Below, piece after piece: positions 23,855 to 36,388 of a DNA stretch of 64,000 nucleotides. This DNA is from Adineta ricciae (taxonomy: Eukaryota; Rotifera; Eurotatoria; Adinetida; Adinetidae), in the NCBI GenBank assembly GCA_905250025.1, contig CAJNOJ010000017.1, positions 558,001 to 622,000 on the forward strand, read 5' to 3'. The notes below the pieces were generated by a model. It saw only the letters and a list, made by a program, of their open reading frames with translations, was not told where the DNA came from and made no database searches. Position 1 is the stretch's first letter; each line of letters opens with the position of its first letter. The position numbers were made by a program, and so were the translations under genes.

Positions 23855-24229
23855 AAATCCATGGTCAACACATTCAATTGAAAGAGAGAGAAACAAACGA
23901 GAAATTGAACGTTTTGCTTTGTCTCTTGAATACCGTTACAAATTTTAGTATTTATATGTCGTCTATGAATGCCGAGAGTCAGTGATGGAATGAAAATCGC
24001 AATGAGACACGAATGAGAGCACACATGCAGAAGGTAGTTAGTCTTTTTTCTCTTCGATGCTAATATTTATCATTTTTGTCTTACTCATTTTCTCTCATAG
24101 GCATTTTCTGTTTTCTTTCTTTCTTTCTCTACTTTTTGCCGTATTTTCTTTTACTCTTAGTTCTTGTTAAACGTCAAGCGCATGACGACACACCTGCTGC
24201 TGCACATCATTAATGAAAAAACTTCTCAC

Positions 24230-24423
24230 CTTCGAAGATAATTTGACTTGTTAGTAATAGTTAAAGACGATGTCGCAACGTTACTTCTGTGACATGGATG
24301 TAAGATAACATTTCCCCATGAATGACGACGTTCGGGATTAAACGATGGTACAATAAGAAAGTTACGTCTAGTTGGTGGTGTCGATGAAAGAATTTCTTGA
24401 TCGATCTTAGCGTCTAATGACAT
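24230..24423 (-). CDS. PDE4: PDE4 first exon L2 (long isoform with RRHSW motif)
   Basis: Starts MSLDAKIDQEILSSTPP, contains FNPERRHSWGNV, and ends with an AG/GTGAGA donor in phase 2. Joined to the UCR1 exon it gives 795 residues. RRHSW is the PKA target seen in mammalian PDE4D3 (FRRHSWI), where phosphorylation raises activity; the same motif here supports the assignment and suggests the same control. Confidence 0.75.
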
Positions 24424-26229
24424 GATGATTGCTTATACGTTTTATTTCTTTTGTCTAGAGACGAATTGAAGTACGAAACGTTGAAAGAAAGAAAAAATAT
24501 ATATATAATCAAACACGTACAGCTTCAAACATATATACATCACACACATACTGTTGCCTTTTTCAAGACCAGCTGCATTTTTTTGTGTCTTGTGAATATA
24601 AAATAGAATCGTTGTCTAGATTGCTTGTAAAGACTAGGATGCGAGAGTAAAAGAGAGAACAAAAGCCGAGCCCGTTTCGTTAGCAAAGCGCGAAAACAGA
24701 CATTCAGCGAGAAAAATGAGAAACAACAACTTGCTGGCGGCGTTCGCCGAGCAAACGGATGTTATTAATTTATATGGGCGAGGGACGGTCCTATTACTGA
24801 TGTTCTTTGTTTCTTATGATACTGTGGCATATATGTATATTGTTGACAATGACATGCCATGAGAAGAAAGCAAGCAAGTGAAAGATGAGTTATTGAAAAT
24901 TTCATCACACCTGTCGACGAATATCATCCTAAGAGTCGATTATCTTAGTACGAGAGCTCGTTGTTCAGTAACATGTATCCATGTAAGACGAATAAGGTGT
25001 GCATAGATTCATAAAGTAGAAAAGAAAAACAGAACGAATAGAGATTTGAAGGATATCGACTGTATGTAAGTGTCATAATACAATTATAATCGAACACAAA
25101 TCGTTTGCATCGGTTGTTTTCGGACGGATATTGGTTAATCAGATTTGTCTGCTAACATCTCGCTCGCATATACATCGATATATCCTAGTTCTGTCAGTGA
25201 GTATCTGTTTCTTTTTCTCAATTTGCTTTCGTCATTGACCTACCCTTGATTCTCATTCTTCTCCCATATGCGTAGTTGCACAAATGTGATCATTATCTTC
25301 TATACATGTGCCTGTCGTCGATAGTCTAATAAATCTCACATACAATTGTTCTTGCAATAGGAAAAAGCCGAGAAGATTCAACAAATTAGTTCATGTTATT
25401 TTCTTACATATTTATTCAACGTTTTCTATTTCTACAACAATACAAAGGAAAATAATGAATAAATCTTTTTTAATATCGTGCTCTTTATTTTATCTTCAAC
25501 AAACTGAAGGCAGTATTAATGTTTGCCTTGCGTCTTTTTTTCATGTGTTAACTAATTCCCCCTTTATACTCACACGTTATTAGTAGTTGTGTAGAAGGGA
25601 AAAAAGAGAGAGATGTAGGCAGAAATATAAATACGTGCCAGTCTAGAACACGAGAAAGGAAACAGAATAGATTTTCTGGCTATCACTTCAATCGTAGTTT
25701 CCGAACTTTTAGGTAAAACAAAATATAATTTTCGCTTCTTCAACATATTTCTGTCAGTTTGTTTTCCTTAGGCACATTCAAATAAACATAATTTCATAAT
25801 AAGATTTCTAAAAGAACATTAATATTTAGCAAAGAAGAGATTTGCCTTTATCTCGATAATAAAAATAGCTACTGGAATGTCTATGGACAAGAAAAATGAA
25901 CATTATAGTTTGTTGAAGAAGAATTTCTTAGTTATGTGAAATGCGAAGTTTATACTTCAGTGAAATCTAATTTAATAATATGAAACTATGCCTTTCTTTC
26001 TCGTGACTACACCTATTAGATATATTAGATTTTCTGTGCATCCATCTATCTTTATTTTTATATGACAGATAAATTGTATTACGTTCACTTCAAATCATAA
26101 GGCAAACACTAAAGAAAGATGTGTGTGTGTCATTCTTCTGTTTTTCCTAATGCATTGATAAAAGCACGATGATTGGAATGCGGAGGAAAATTTATGCTAA
26201 TTATGTGACCTAAAATGAAAATCATCTAC

Positions 26230-26285
26230 CTTCGGGTTCGGAATCCTGCCTGTGCAAGACGTCGTCGACTAGCTGCAGCAGCCAT
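26230..26285 (-). CDS. PDE4: PDE4 first exon L3 (short coding exon)
   Basis: Codes MAAAASRRRLAQAGFRTR plus two bases, with an AG/GTAGAT donor in phase 2. Joined to UCR1 it gives 749 residues. Too short for most ORF searches. Supported by correct phase, position in the array and a basic N-terminus; not confirmed by homology. Confidence 0.45.
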
Positions 26286-28525
26286 TCAGATATCTTTCAT
26301 TTGCTTGGAATAGGTTAAATGTTCATCATGTAGACATACATATGAGGTTCCCGTTGTTGTTCGTCCGTTGAAAGATCACACTAGTCGAAGGTAGTAATGA
26401 TAATGGAGCTCTTCGTCTTCTTCTCTTCTTCTTTTTCAGTAGTTGTCTCGTTTTCTTTCTTTTTCTCTTATCTGTACTTCGACAGGAGAGCACAAGTCTC
26501 ACCCGATATAATGAAGAACATCTCTACTTGAGATCGTTGGCTCGTTCATATACAACTCTAGAACTCTACTTATAGTTGTGTTGTTGACATAACTACTCTT
26601 TCTCTCAGTTCCAACATCGCCAATCTTTCTCGTCTTTATTCTGTCATCCTTCTTCTTTTTTTCTCCTTCTCTGTCTCTCTCTCTCTTTGTGTGTCTATTC
26701 TTGACTAAGCACCTATTCTTTTCCTAAGGATTATGCAGTAGAGTCTCATCGAATGTCATGCGTTCAGTCACACAAAAAAATTCATAGGGTCTGGATTAAC
26801 AAAGAAAAAGAAAAACAGTCTGAACGAGCAAATAATGAGATAAAAAATTAACAAATACCGAACAGTTTTTCCTTCATAGATTTCTTACATACAGTTTGAG
26901 CGCACAATGACCGCATCATCACATCGAATCTTCCCATGATAATAGAAGATATTCAGCAGACAAAATTGAATAAATTTGTAGCGCTTAATTTCCTTCTCGG
27001 GTGGAGATTTTTCATTGAGTTTTATCATCTGTTCAGACAGTAAACAATAGACAAGATGTATTCTATTCATGTCTGATAGCATGCGTATAAAATACGATCG
27101 ATTGAGCAATGTTCTTGTTTAGCAAATCGATGATGAATACGAAGGAAAAGAATTTTTTTCTCTCTATTATTGATATCATTTCAATTAAAAGATGTCCTTA
27201 GCATGCTAAGCTTATTCTATTAGAAAATTGCCTGTTTACTCAGGAGAGATGGTGTGTTAACTTCAAAAGCATTTATCTTTTGTTTTTTTAACATTATATC
27301 AATTCCAAAACAGCATATTTAGTCAATTAGATAGAATTGACGTCGGAATAGCATTATATTCATAAAGGATTCCTTTCGAATTCACATCGTCAATAAAGTA
27401 CAGATAGGGAAGGAGAATATTTCTACCATGCTGACATATTCATCATCAGAACATCTTTCACTTTCTTCCTCGTCTTTCATTAAACAACACATATTGCTGG
27501 TAGAACATGGCAAATACGAAAAAGACGAAGTGCAATTATTAAAGAAACAAAGAGAACATCGCACTTAGATACGACCAGAGGAGGCGAATGTTAGCAAGGA
27601 AGAAAATAATTACAAAACATTAAAGAATAAGCGACTACTCAAGCATTTAGTTAAGAATCAAATGATAGATCTTGTTTAAATATAATTAATGACAAAAAAA
27701 CATCTCTTGACAATATGAAGAAGAAAAACAAAATCTCCATCGATGACCGACTCGTTCTGAAAAATTCATTAAAACACTGCACTGCTGTCTCATGTATTCG
27801 GTCGAGTAAGTCCATGTCAAGCGCTTGCCTTGCTGCTAGTCAATTGTTTCCTGACGCAAGCTTTCATTAGTTCAACGAAAAATGCACTTTTGGATACCAA
27901 ATATCTTCCTTCCAGCTGACGAAAAGCTTCTTATTGAATTAGATTGGTGTGGAATTAATAAATACTATACGTGCTGACAAAAATGTCACGTTAAGTGTGC
28001 TCGGAATATCGAGGTTGTCTTTTAATTGGTATACTCAGATTAATTCGAACGAACATTGAGATTCAATTGAAAAAAAACAGATGTGCGAGAAAACATTTTC
28101 TTCGTAGAAATCTGAGAGGAGAAAAGATGCAATGATTATCTGTCGTAACGCTGTTCTTTCTGCTGTTAACTTCCGAAAAAATTTCCGTGAGATTATGAAT
28201 CTGTTCGAGATGCATTTCCATGCTTAATTTAGACTTGCGAATAGAAGCCAGGAATAAGATCAAACGGGTGGTAATTATCATCTTCATAATTATCATTAAT
28301 TCAAAATAATAAACTATTCATTCGCGACATATTCTACAAAGACTTGGAATGGAAGCACCGAAAAGAAGAAGAATGACTTGACTAGGCAAAGAATTTGACG
28401 TGTCCGTTATCAACTTGGCTTGATTTAAATATTAGCTGCTATGTACAAGACTTAATAGCGTAGACAATTTTAGGATATTTATATACATATAAACGAGAAA
28501 AAGTAAAAAAGGAATCTTTTTTTAC
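26286..28525. other. PDE4 intron/promoter DNA
   Basis: AT-rich with a pyrimidine-rich stretch near 26640-26690. A 60-codon frame at 27382-27564 (ending DDEYVSM before a GT) has a phase that does not fit PDE4 splicing, so it was not used. Confidence 0.45.
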
Positions 28526-29010
28526 CGTGTATGCCGACAATTATGGTGATGATGGTTTGTTCGAAGACCATTCACTGTGAGATAAGTCATTGTTGGATGG
28601 AGGAAAGTACCTGAATGAATGGTTGATGAGGGTAATGTCGTTGTGCTTGTCGATGTGGAAACATGTTGACTTGTAATCGTTCGACTAAATTTGGCGAGAG
28701 ATGGTGAACAAGAGCCAAGATGTGATCGATTAAGTATATCCGATGGAGGACGAGGCTCTTGACGTGGCAAACAAAGATCGCGAACAGCAGCACGCGGCGA
28801 AGTGGGAGAATCAGGCAAACAAGACGCAGGTACAATAGGAAACATAAAACGTCGATTAGATTTCTGCACAGATCGGTGCGGCGATAGTAAAGCCGGATTG
28901 TGAGATATTGTTGCTGATACATCACTCCAACGTGCATTACTACTAGCTGTTGTACATGTTGAAGAAAAACTGGAACGAGCTGGATCGTGTCGACGACGAG
29001 CGCCAATCAT
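28526..29010 (-). CDS. PDE4: PDE4 first exon L4 (most distal, long N-terminus)
   Basis: Starts MIGARRRHDPARSSFSS, 161 codons plus two bases, and ends CG/GTAAAA in phase 2; with the UCR1 exon this reads RHTRFDVDG. Total 892 residues. Contains PHRSVQKSNRRFMFPIVPAS and DILNRSHLGSCSPSLAKF, Ser/Pro-rich in the manner of long dunce/PDE4 N-termini. As the farthest start found, it makes the locus at least 23.5 kb. Confidence 0.7.
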
Positions 29011-32000
29011 AATCAGATTCGTATTTAATTGAAAGAGAGTATTTCACCTAACAGACCAGACGTGTTTTTCAACTGATTCAGTACATCAAAGACACATCTG
29101 CACAATAACATTCTATCAAGCTGTCTCGACGGCAGAAGCTGACGTTCAGTTTTCACGAGGAATCCAATTTGGCGTCGTGACTCAGCTGATGTTTTCGCAT
29201 CATTGTCAAACTAGTGAAAAACAAATACATATGTGTGTGCGTGTTTTGAAGAATTGAATCAGCTACGACATCCTCATCATCAAAAACTTACTTTTCTCTA
29301 GTTTTCCTTTCTCTTCTTCTTCTTCTTTTTCGCCTTCTTGCTTCTTCCTTTTTCTCTTGATCTTGATTTTACGCGGATAATTCTGTTTCGTTGAGTTGTT
29401 GCTTGTCACTATTCACACAAATACGCGTTTAGCGTTAATAAAGAAACAGATAGCGTCAAGAAAGAAAGACACGGTGACTACTAATAATGAAAAAGAAGCA
29501 AGAAACAGAATTGTAACTTGTGTTCTTCTTCAATTTACTTGCCGTTCTATTACAATCGTAACAATTACGGATTTCCGGTATATTTTACTATACTTGTATC
29601 AAACTGACAAATTGCATACATATATATACTTGAGATCTTTGCCTTCTTTTTTCTCTTCCTTCTCTTTCTTCGTTTGCGATTTCAAAACGAACTAAGTCAT
29701 AACATGCATCGGACTCTACCTAGATCGCTTGTCTCGAGGGAATTGCACCTTGGTTCATTGTTATTTGAAATCTAGACAGAGATATCTCTCTTTATATATA
29801 TATATATACATTGCATCTATTATGGAGAAAAAAAGAGAGAAAAAAAACAAGATCACCAACTGCTGCACATGGATTTATTTATGAACATAATAATAACTAT
29901 GCGACAATTGATATATGTGACGCGTATTCACACAAAGAAGCTTTAGAAAAAAAAGTCTAACGAAAGAGACTGAGAAATAGAAAAGGAAAAATTCTATTAT
30001 GATGCTTTCTATAGATAGTGTGCATCCCATTAACTATTCGATAGATTAGAATGAAGACAGTAACGACTAAGATCACCCGAGCTAATACAAAATATATTTA
30101 TCAGGAGCATTCCCCCAGCAAGAATATTAACTTAGCCAGACAAGAAAAAACTACTAAACAATTTTGTTTTTAATCTGCTAACATTAACTAAAAGGGTCGT
30201 CTGCTAATACATCAATGAATTTGTTCGGCGCAGATTTCTATTTAAAGTAACGGTATAGCTTGCCATGTAGGAAATGCATATGATTAATGTTATAAAGTTT
30301 ATGTCATGCTAAAAATACTCTTTAAAGTTCGAATATTTTCTTCCTCTGATTAAACATCAGATTAAAGGAAGAACAAACCTCAATGAGAAGAAAAGTCAGA
30401 ACAAATGTAAAAAACACATTCATCATATAGAATCTCAGATCATTAGTTGACTGTATCATAATCGATCAACATTGGCAACTAGTCAAGAGAGAATATGACC
30501 TTATATAATATCTATCCTTTTGTAATAATGAAAATCTTCTACAAGATCCACTCGTATACAAGAAAGCTCTGACAAATATGTCTTCCGAGTACCTAGTTCT
30601 CCTGAGGTAATCATTCGAGATAAGACTCTCGATGCTACATGGGCATTATTTTTCTGTATTTTCACGCTATTTGGAAATGGAGACTTATTCGATTTAGTGA
30701 GCAGAGTACGTGTTTCTTAAATAGAGCTTGCAATAGTATCCTAGGGCAGATTTTATGCTGTGAATAGTTGCATTATTATTCGAACCTTGATTCGCGATTA
30801 AATTAGTGAATTTTGAGAAGAATAATGACATTGTGAAATGAGTGTGATTGGATTATTGATCGTATTCAAAAGTAGGATCATGAACCAAAAAAAGTATGTT
30901 ACGGATTAATTAACAACACTTTCATCGACTCGATTGTGGATATTTTGGCTATGCTAGAATAGAATTTGACGCAATTCTAGACTGTATTCAAAACACTTCC
31001 ATCCAAAAAGGAATAATTGCATGGCATACATTCAGAGCTCCAGACAATTCTCAAGATAAATTTGATTTTATAGCTCATGTTATGATCTGTTTTTGACAAA
31101 ATGACAAAAAACATGCGCGTGAGGAAATGCGATCATATCATCATACTTTATTCCATGTTTCTGTCAAAATTAGCCCAAAAATAATGAAGAGATCGATTGT
31201 ATTTTATGGCAATTTTCCTGACAATACAATGCTCAACGAGCGTATAGATCACATTGCCTTTTTGTGCATATGTAGTGATCGACAAAATTGTCTGTTGCAT
31301 TCCCTGTTATAGACTTCTCTTCCTTAGTTACCTACCAATATTCCAACTGCGATCAGATGACTGCTCACTAATAATACAAAGTGCTCTACAACACTTTTCA
31401 TTGAGTATTATGTTCTGTCATCTGAGAAAAGTGCATATCTATGCTCTGCTGAACATCTTTGATTACAAATACAAGTTGACGTTCAGTTTGTTAATATTCA
31501 AATCTATCTGATGTCTTCCTTCGTGACTATTTGCTCGTTCATCATTTACATATATTGATCAGCAATTTACATCTTTGATAAATTTGTCTTGATAAAGTGA
31601 CCTGCTCTTCGTTCATTCGTACTGCCAGTAATAGAAATGAAAACAACGGTTGTTCGACTATGTGGTTAATAATATGGTGTCTAATAAAGTACTTCGGAGT
31701 AATTAACGACAAAAACTAAATCTCACTAGAGACAGGAAACGACACGTTCTACAATCTACAAATTCATTTCTCCTCCTGAAACAACTTGTTCATCGAATAG
31801 GAAAAAAGTAAGACCTTTGACAATGTTTCATCTACCGAGTCAATTATTAACGACGAGCACGGCTGCCAAGCTTCCTGTTTTCTCAGTTTTACTCTAATTT
31901 CTGACTTCTGAAGACACCTCGAATTAATAAAATGAAGAATGGAAGTGTCACGCTTTGTTGATGAATTCAATAACTAACAAGAAAACATACTCAATCCTGT

Positions 32001-33059
32001 TATACTTATATGTTATGAGTGCTTAAATGAAAAACAAAGTAAATACTCAGAACATCGTTTAGAATTTTATAATTATCTTCTCCTACAAACTCAATGAATG
32101 GAAAAATATACGCATAATGTCGAAATACCACAATTAGTAGAAAAATAGTATACTATTTCTCGTCTCGACTACTAGATTTCTACGTTATTGACTTAGCCAT
32201 TTCTTTTTACTATATTCAAACTACGATTAATATCGAAATGAACAGTAACTAAATAGAACTTAAAGCTGCTATTATTTTTATCAAGTATAATACTGCACTT
32301 TGGAAGATATTCACAATTGGTTTATCAAGAGAAAACTTGTATCTTCTTCAAACAGAACTTTTCAATTTTGATAACTGACAATTTGGGTGAACAATCTAAA
32401 TCTACATCATTCTTACCATCTTTGACTGACTATTCTTTGTCGATACTTTTCAACGATCTGGTTTAGATGTAAAACAATTCGCATGCATGTCTGCTTGACA
32501 GTACAATATCACACTCACCGTTGTCTGGTAGTCGGCAATGGAATTTTACTCAGAAGGTTTCTTCGGTATGAGAAGACATTTGAGTGTGGGCAAAAATGTC
32601 TTTATATAAAAAACGAACGGTATTTTCGAAGGAAAAAAATAAACCAGGAGTCTATGCATAGATATGAACCATTTTCTCTAAAAGTATCATCTTTTATAGC
32701 TTAGAAATAAGTCTGCTATAGAAAATTATAATAATCTCTTTTCGTTAATGAACTTTGCGAGATGCACAGATCTATATCGAGCTAGAATTGGATAGTTCGA
32801 TATTGATCAATCTGAACAATTCTCTTTACCAACATAAAAGTCAAGACGTTCAATTCTACATGAAAAGAAAAATTCTGCTTTGGTTTACTCTTAGAGCGTA
32901 GGAGTGTGTTTCTTTCGTGTGTCTCCTAGTCAATACACTTCCTTACTAAGCACATCTATATAGAAGCATTTAAAAAAAAAGTTACATTAATTCCAAATAA
33001 ACAGATTACAACAAACATAAACAACATGAAAATACTTACTAAATAAACAAGTAATAATA
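29011..33059. other. Gene-poor spacer
   Basis: AT-rich, with a (TA)n tract at 29792-29808. Short open stretches near 30920-31310 (+) might be remnants of a gene but match nothing I recognise. The promoter of PDE4 exon L4 should lie at the left end. Confidence 0.45.
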
Positions 33060-34314
33060 CATTAGACCGAACAGAAAAGTTGGTATTTTCTATGATATAA
33101 AATACTTGCTTTGTCGACAGATGGAAATTGGGGATGTCTGAGGACACACCCACACCCTATTTTTCTCTGTTGAGCAGCTCTATTAGATATTGTCAACTTG
33201 TTCAATAATAGCGATACTTTTGACACTCGAGCAAAGAATTCATGTTCGAACACTTGCAAAATGAAACGTTCGACTAATTGCATGCATTTAAAACTAAATG
33301 GAAATAAACAAATATGAAAGTGATCCTTGCTCAGTTCATAATAGTCAAATACAATATGAGCTTTTCTAATTGTGACATATGACGAAGCAATGGAACAACT
33401 TTGCTGTCATATTCGCTCGTATCACCAGATGAAACCAATGAGAAGCATTTTAACTGGGATACAAATGTCTAAAAACACAACAATCACATGAACATATATT
33501 CTAAGGATTAATTCAGTCTCAGTCATATCGTATTGTTAATGGTCATTGATGTTTTGCGAATTGAATTAAGTTCAACAATCAATATATGTAAGTAGTTAAG
33601 ATTTCCGTTTAGTAAACAGATACAATCATTCAAATGATTAAGTCTAATGTATAAACAACTAACATTCGTCGAATGGTATGTTTCAGACGTTGAAAATACT
33701 TTTGCTGCGCATGAAAAATTACCATTCCAGGTATATTATAATTAGCTTAAGTTGCTGAACATTCGAAGAATATGGTTTTAAAAGCATTCTGAAATATTTC
33801 CAATACGTCTTGAGATGTCTTGTCCACGTTCATCGTAACAACAAGGTGGAAGATTTGATGACAGAAATGATGTATCAATGAAGATTCATGCGAAATACAG
33901 GAGATTTTTTCACAGGTACTAATAAGGTAACTGACGGCATAGCATTCAACATACGACTTGCCATTCCAGTTGAAAGATTAGCAACATTCAATTGATGAAC
34001 TTCAGAGTAGTTTACAACACTAAGAACAGGATGAATTGATGATAATCAAAGAGTAAAAGATTGAATAGTGTGGGCAATCCGAGGTAACTTAAATGAGAGA
34101 ACCTGTAAAGCATTGCACTATCTGAACCATTTTGTAATTTTGCTGATAAATCGATCGACTGTGTAAAAGTGATATCTCGAGCTAATGTGTTAGGTTTTGT
34201 ATTGACTTCTACTAACAAGTACAATACCTGTAAATCTAGAAGATATTTGAAAATCTTAAGTAATATTTCATCGCAGAGATCGAGAATGGAAAGAGTTGAA
34301 CTGCGCATATTCAC
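33060..34314 (-). pseudogene. Decayed F-box protein gene
   Basis: Begins MNMRSSTLSILDLCDEILLK, then IFKYLLDLQVLYLL and NTLARDITFTQSIDLS, an F-box start of the type common in bdelloids. After about 95 codons the frame shifts to one reading PVLSVVNYSEVHQLNV and then stops. A further piece (SQLKCFSLVSSGDTSEYDS then KVVPLLRHMSQLEKLIL, about 33350-33480) and a C-terminal-like piece (33062-33283) lie in other frames. The pieces are in order and on one strand, but no set of 50-60 bp introns joins them cleanly, so I read it as a relic. The family are SCF substrate adaptors. Confidence 0.6.
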
Positions 34315-36016
34315 TTCTCCATGATGGAATTACTGCATACAATCGTTTATCTGCATATGTGTATGCGCATTCTGTTTTCATACCAGCCTTCGACGACGCC
34401 AAATGATGTAAAATACCTTTTATTTCAATGTTTTCTTTGCATTGTTATATACTTACACATACATTCATAATAACATAACAGTCAGGTGAGAACATTGTGA
34501 TCCCTGTTATATAATCGAGCTAATTCATAAATGAGTCAAAAAGCACTTTCAAGATTGAAATCATCAATAATACATGAGTTTATTTTGAGTCAGAGTTGTA
34601 AAGGTTTCATCCATAGTATTGTTTCTATTTACTCTCTTGAAAAAGCACCCTAATGCAACTCATATTTGTGTGTACAAGTTCCATGAAATAGCTGCTAAAA
34701 GTGTGGATTGATAAATTAGAAATGCTTGGTAGTATTACATGTCTCTTTGCTTAGAATCGCTTGTCAAGACCTCAGTCAATACTAGTAAATACTGACTTGA
34801 ATAGGAAAAACGCTGAGAGTAAATAAATTACAATCGTGAAATTCTATTGAAGACTGATATAAAGAAAAATGAATTCGTTTGAATTAAAAAACATATCCTG
34901 AAATAAAAAGTTCTTGTACGAATAACTGTCGAGTATTGTTCAAGACTGCCTCGAAATTAAAACTGAACATCAGGCCAAGAATCATGAGTGCCCTAAAATA
35001 AGCTATAATAAGATATGCTCATTGGTAGACTTGAGGGGAGAGAAGTTATCGATATTTGAATTTGTTCTATTTTGCTAATCATGTTAAATTTGATCTTGCT
35101 GTTTTACTAGAGATAAATTCCTGTTATCCGCTGATGATTTTTCCGATTGACCATCACGTGATCCAGGGATTTCTTACAGAGCATATTTTATTAAAAGTAT
35201 TTACTCGAGAAACGTCAATTTTAGTTTGAATATTTTTTCATACTGGACAGACATCTGAATGTGTAACCTAAGTTCAATGAATCGGCATCTCTTCACGAAG
35301 CTCTCTTGGTGATTTCGAAGCAATTTAGTTTGTTCGACTGAATGTTCCGAAAATGTGTGTAGAGATAATCGAATTCTCGGAATTCGTTTGATTTGTTAAA
35401 AAAATCTTCCCATTGAACACTCATGAGATAAATTATGATAGAGACGAATTTATTATACATAGAAGTTCGAATATTTGCTCTTCGTCAACTAAAACAACAG
35501 ATTGATTGATCATTTGGTTTTCTAATTTGATTCTTTTTTCGACTATCCATACTTCTTTACCTCGTCAATCCTAAATGATTATAATTGAACTTATATGCTG
35601 AGACATTTATATACTTCTTCCTAACGAAAATGGTCTTTACTATTTCATTTAATGATTTATCAAATAACGTCTGAAAACTCAACTAAACCACATAAGCTGA
35701 TAAAGAAGTAAAAGGATGTGAGCGGCCGCTCTCTGTACATGATATAGACGAATGAATCTTTGTTTCCTGGTTTCTTTAGGCTTCTTTTTCAATAGGCACA
35801 AGACAGAATAAACAAGATGGTACAAGCTGTTAAAAGAGTAGCAAGAGGTAAAGAAGCGAAGGAAGGAACAGGGATAATATGAATTGACGGAGTTGAAGAA
35901 ATGAATAGAATAAAAGGATCAAGCCAAGGTATAGTAGTTGAAGAGCTGAAAAGAGGAGTTGAATGATGTAAAAGCATACCGGAAGAACTCCAGTTTCTTG
36001 TGAACTCCATCGCCTT
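34315..36016. other. Spacer, no gene seen
   Basis: AT-rich. Hydrophobic frames at 35789-36051 on the minus strand lie directly after the antistasin-like stop codon and are most simply its 3' UTR. Confidence 0.45.
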
Positions 36017-36328
36017 TCAGCGACGAGGACAACACACGCCACTATCATCATTCGACGTCATGGAACAATAGTGTGTTGGTGGACATGTACTATTCTTAGT
36101 ATTTGCTTTACAAACATAGTCGCTGAGTGGTGCTTGCCCATCAATACAAGAGGTTGTTCCGGTTTCTGGTTCTTTTTTGCACTTGCATAATCTACAACCA
36201 GCCGCATTCGTTTCATACCCGAACTGACAATATATCATGCATGTAGGTCCACATCCGGATAGTGAAACACCACGTCCAATGGATACCAATACACATAAGA
36301 GAGCGATTAAATATAGCAAGCGACACAT
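36017..36328 (-). CDS. Secreted antistasin-like cysteine-rich protein (putative protease inhibitor)
   Basis: 103 residues, one exon. Signal peptide at about 1-20 (MCRLLYLIALLCVLVSIGRG). Residues 26-52 (CGPTCMIYCQFGYETNAAGC then RLCKCKK) match the antistasin Cys pattern CxxxCxxxCxxG..GCxxCxC. Residues about 62-101 (CIDGQAPLSDYVCK ... CPPTHYCSM ... GVCCPRR) follow the lustrin/EB-type six-cysteine pattern ending in GVCCP. Antistasin domains block serine proteases such as factor Xa and trypsin; here the target is unknown. It could act outside the cell in digestion or defence. Confidence 0.75.
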   Translation of the reverse strand: MCRLLYLIALLCVLVSIGRGVSLSGCGPTCMIYCQFGYETNAAGCRLCKCKKEPETGTTSCIDGQAPLSDYVCKANTKNSTCPPTHYCSMTSNDDSGVCCPRR

Positions 36329-36375
36329 CGTTTTTGTCTAGTATTTCGTTTCGTTTTCTTACAGTCGAGTATTTG

Positions 36376-36388
36376 ACTATATAAATAC
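36376..36388 (-). promoter_or_regulatory. Possible TATA box of the antistasin-like gene
   Basis: The minus strand reads TATTTATATAG about 50 bases before the start codon at 36328, a position that would give a short 5' UTR. Weak evidence in AT-rich DNA. Confidence 0.3.

Noticed and set aside
27382..27564. 60-codon minus ORF as another PDE4 first exon
   Set aside because: The GT after DDEYVSM is in phase 0, whereas the UCR1 exon needs phase 2.
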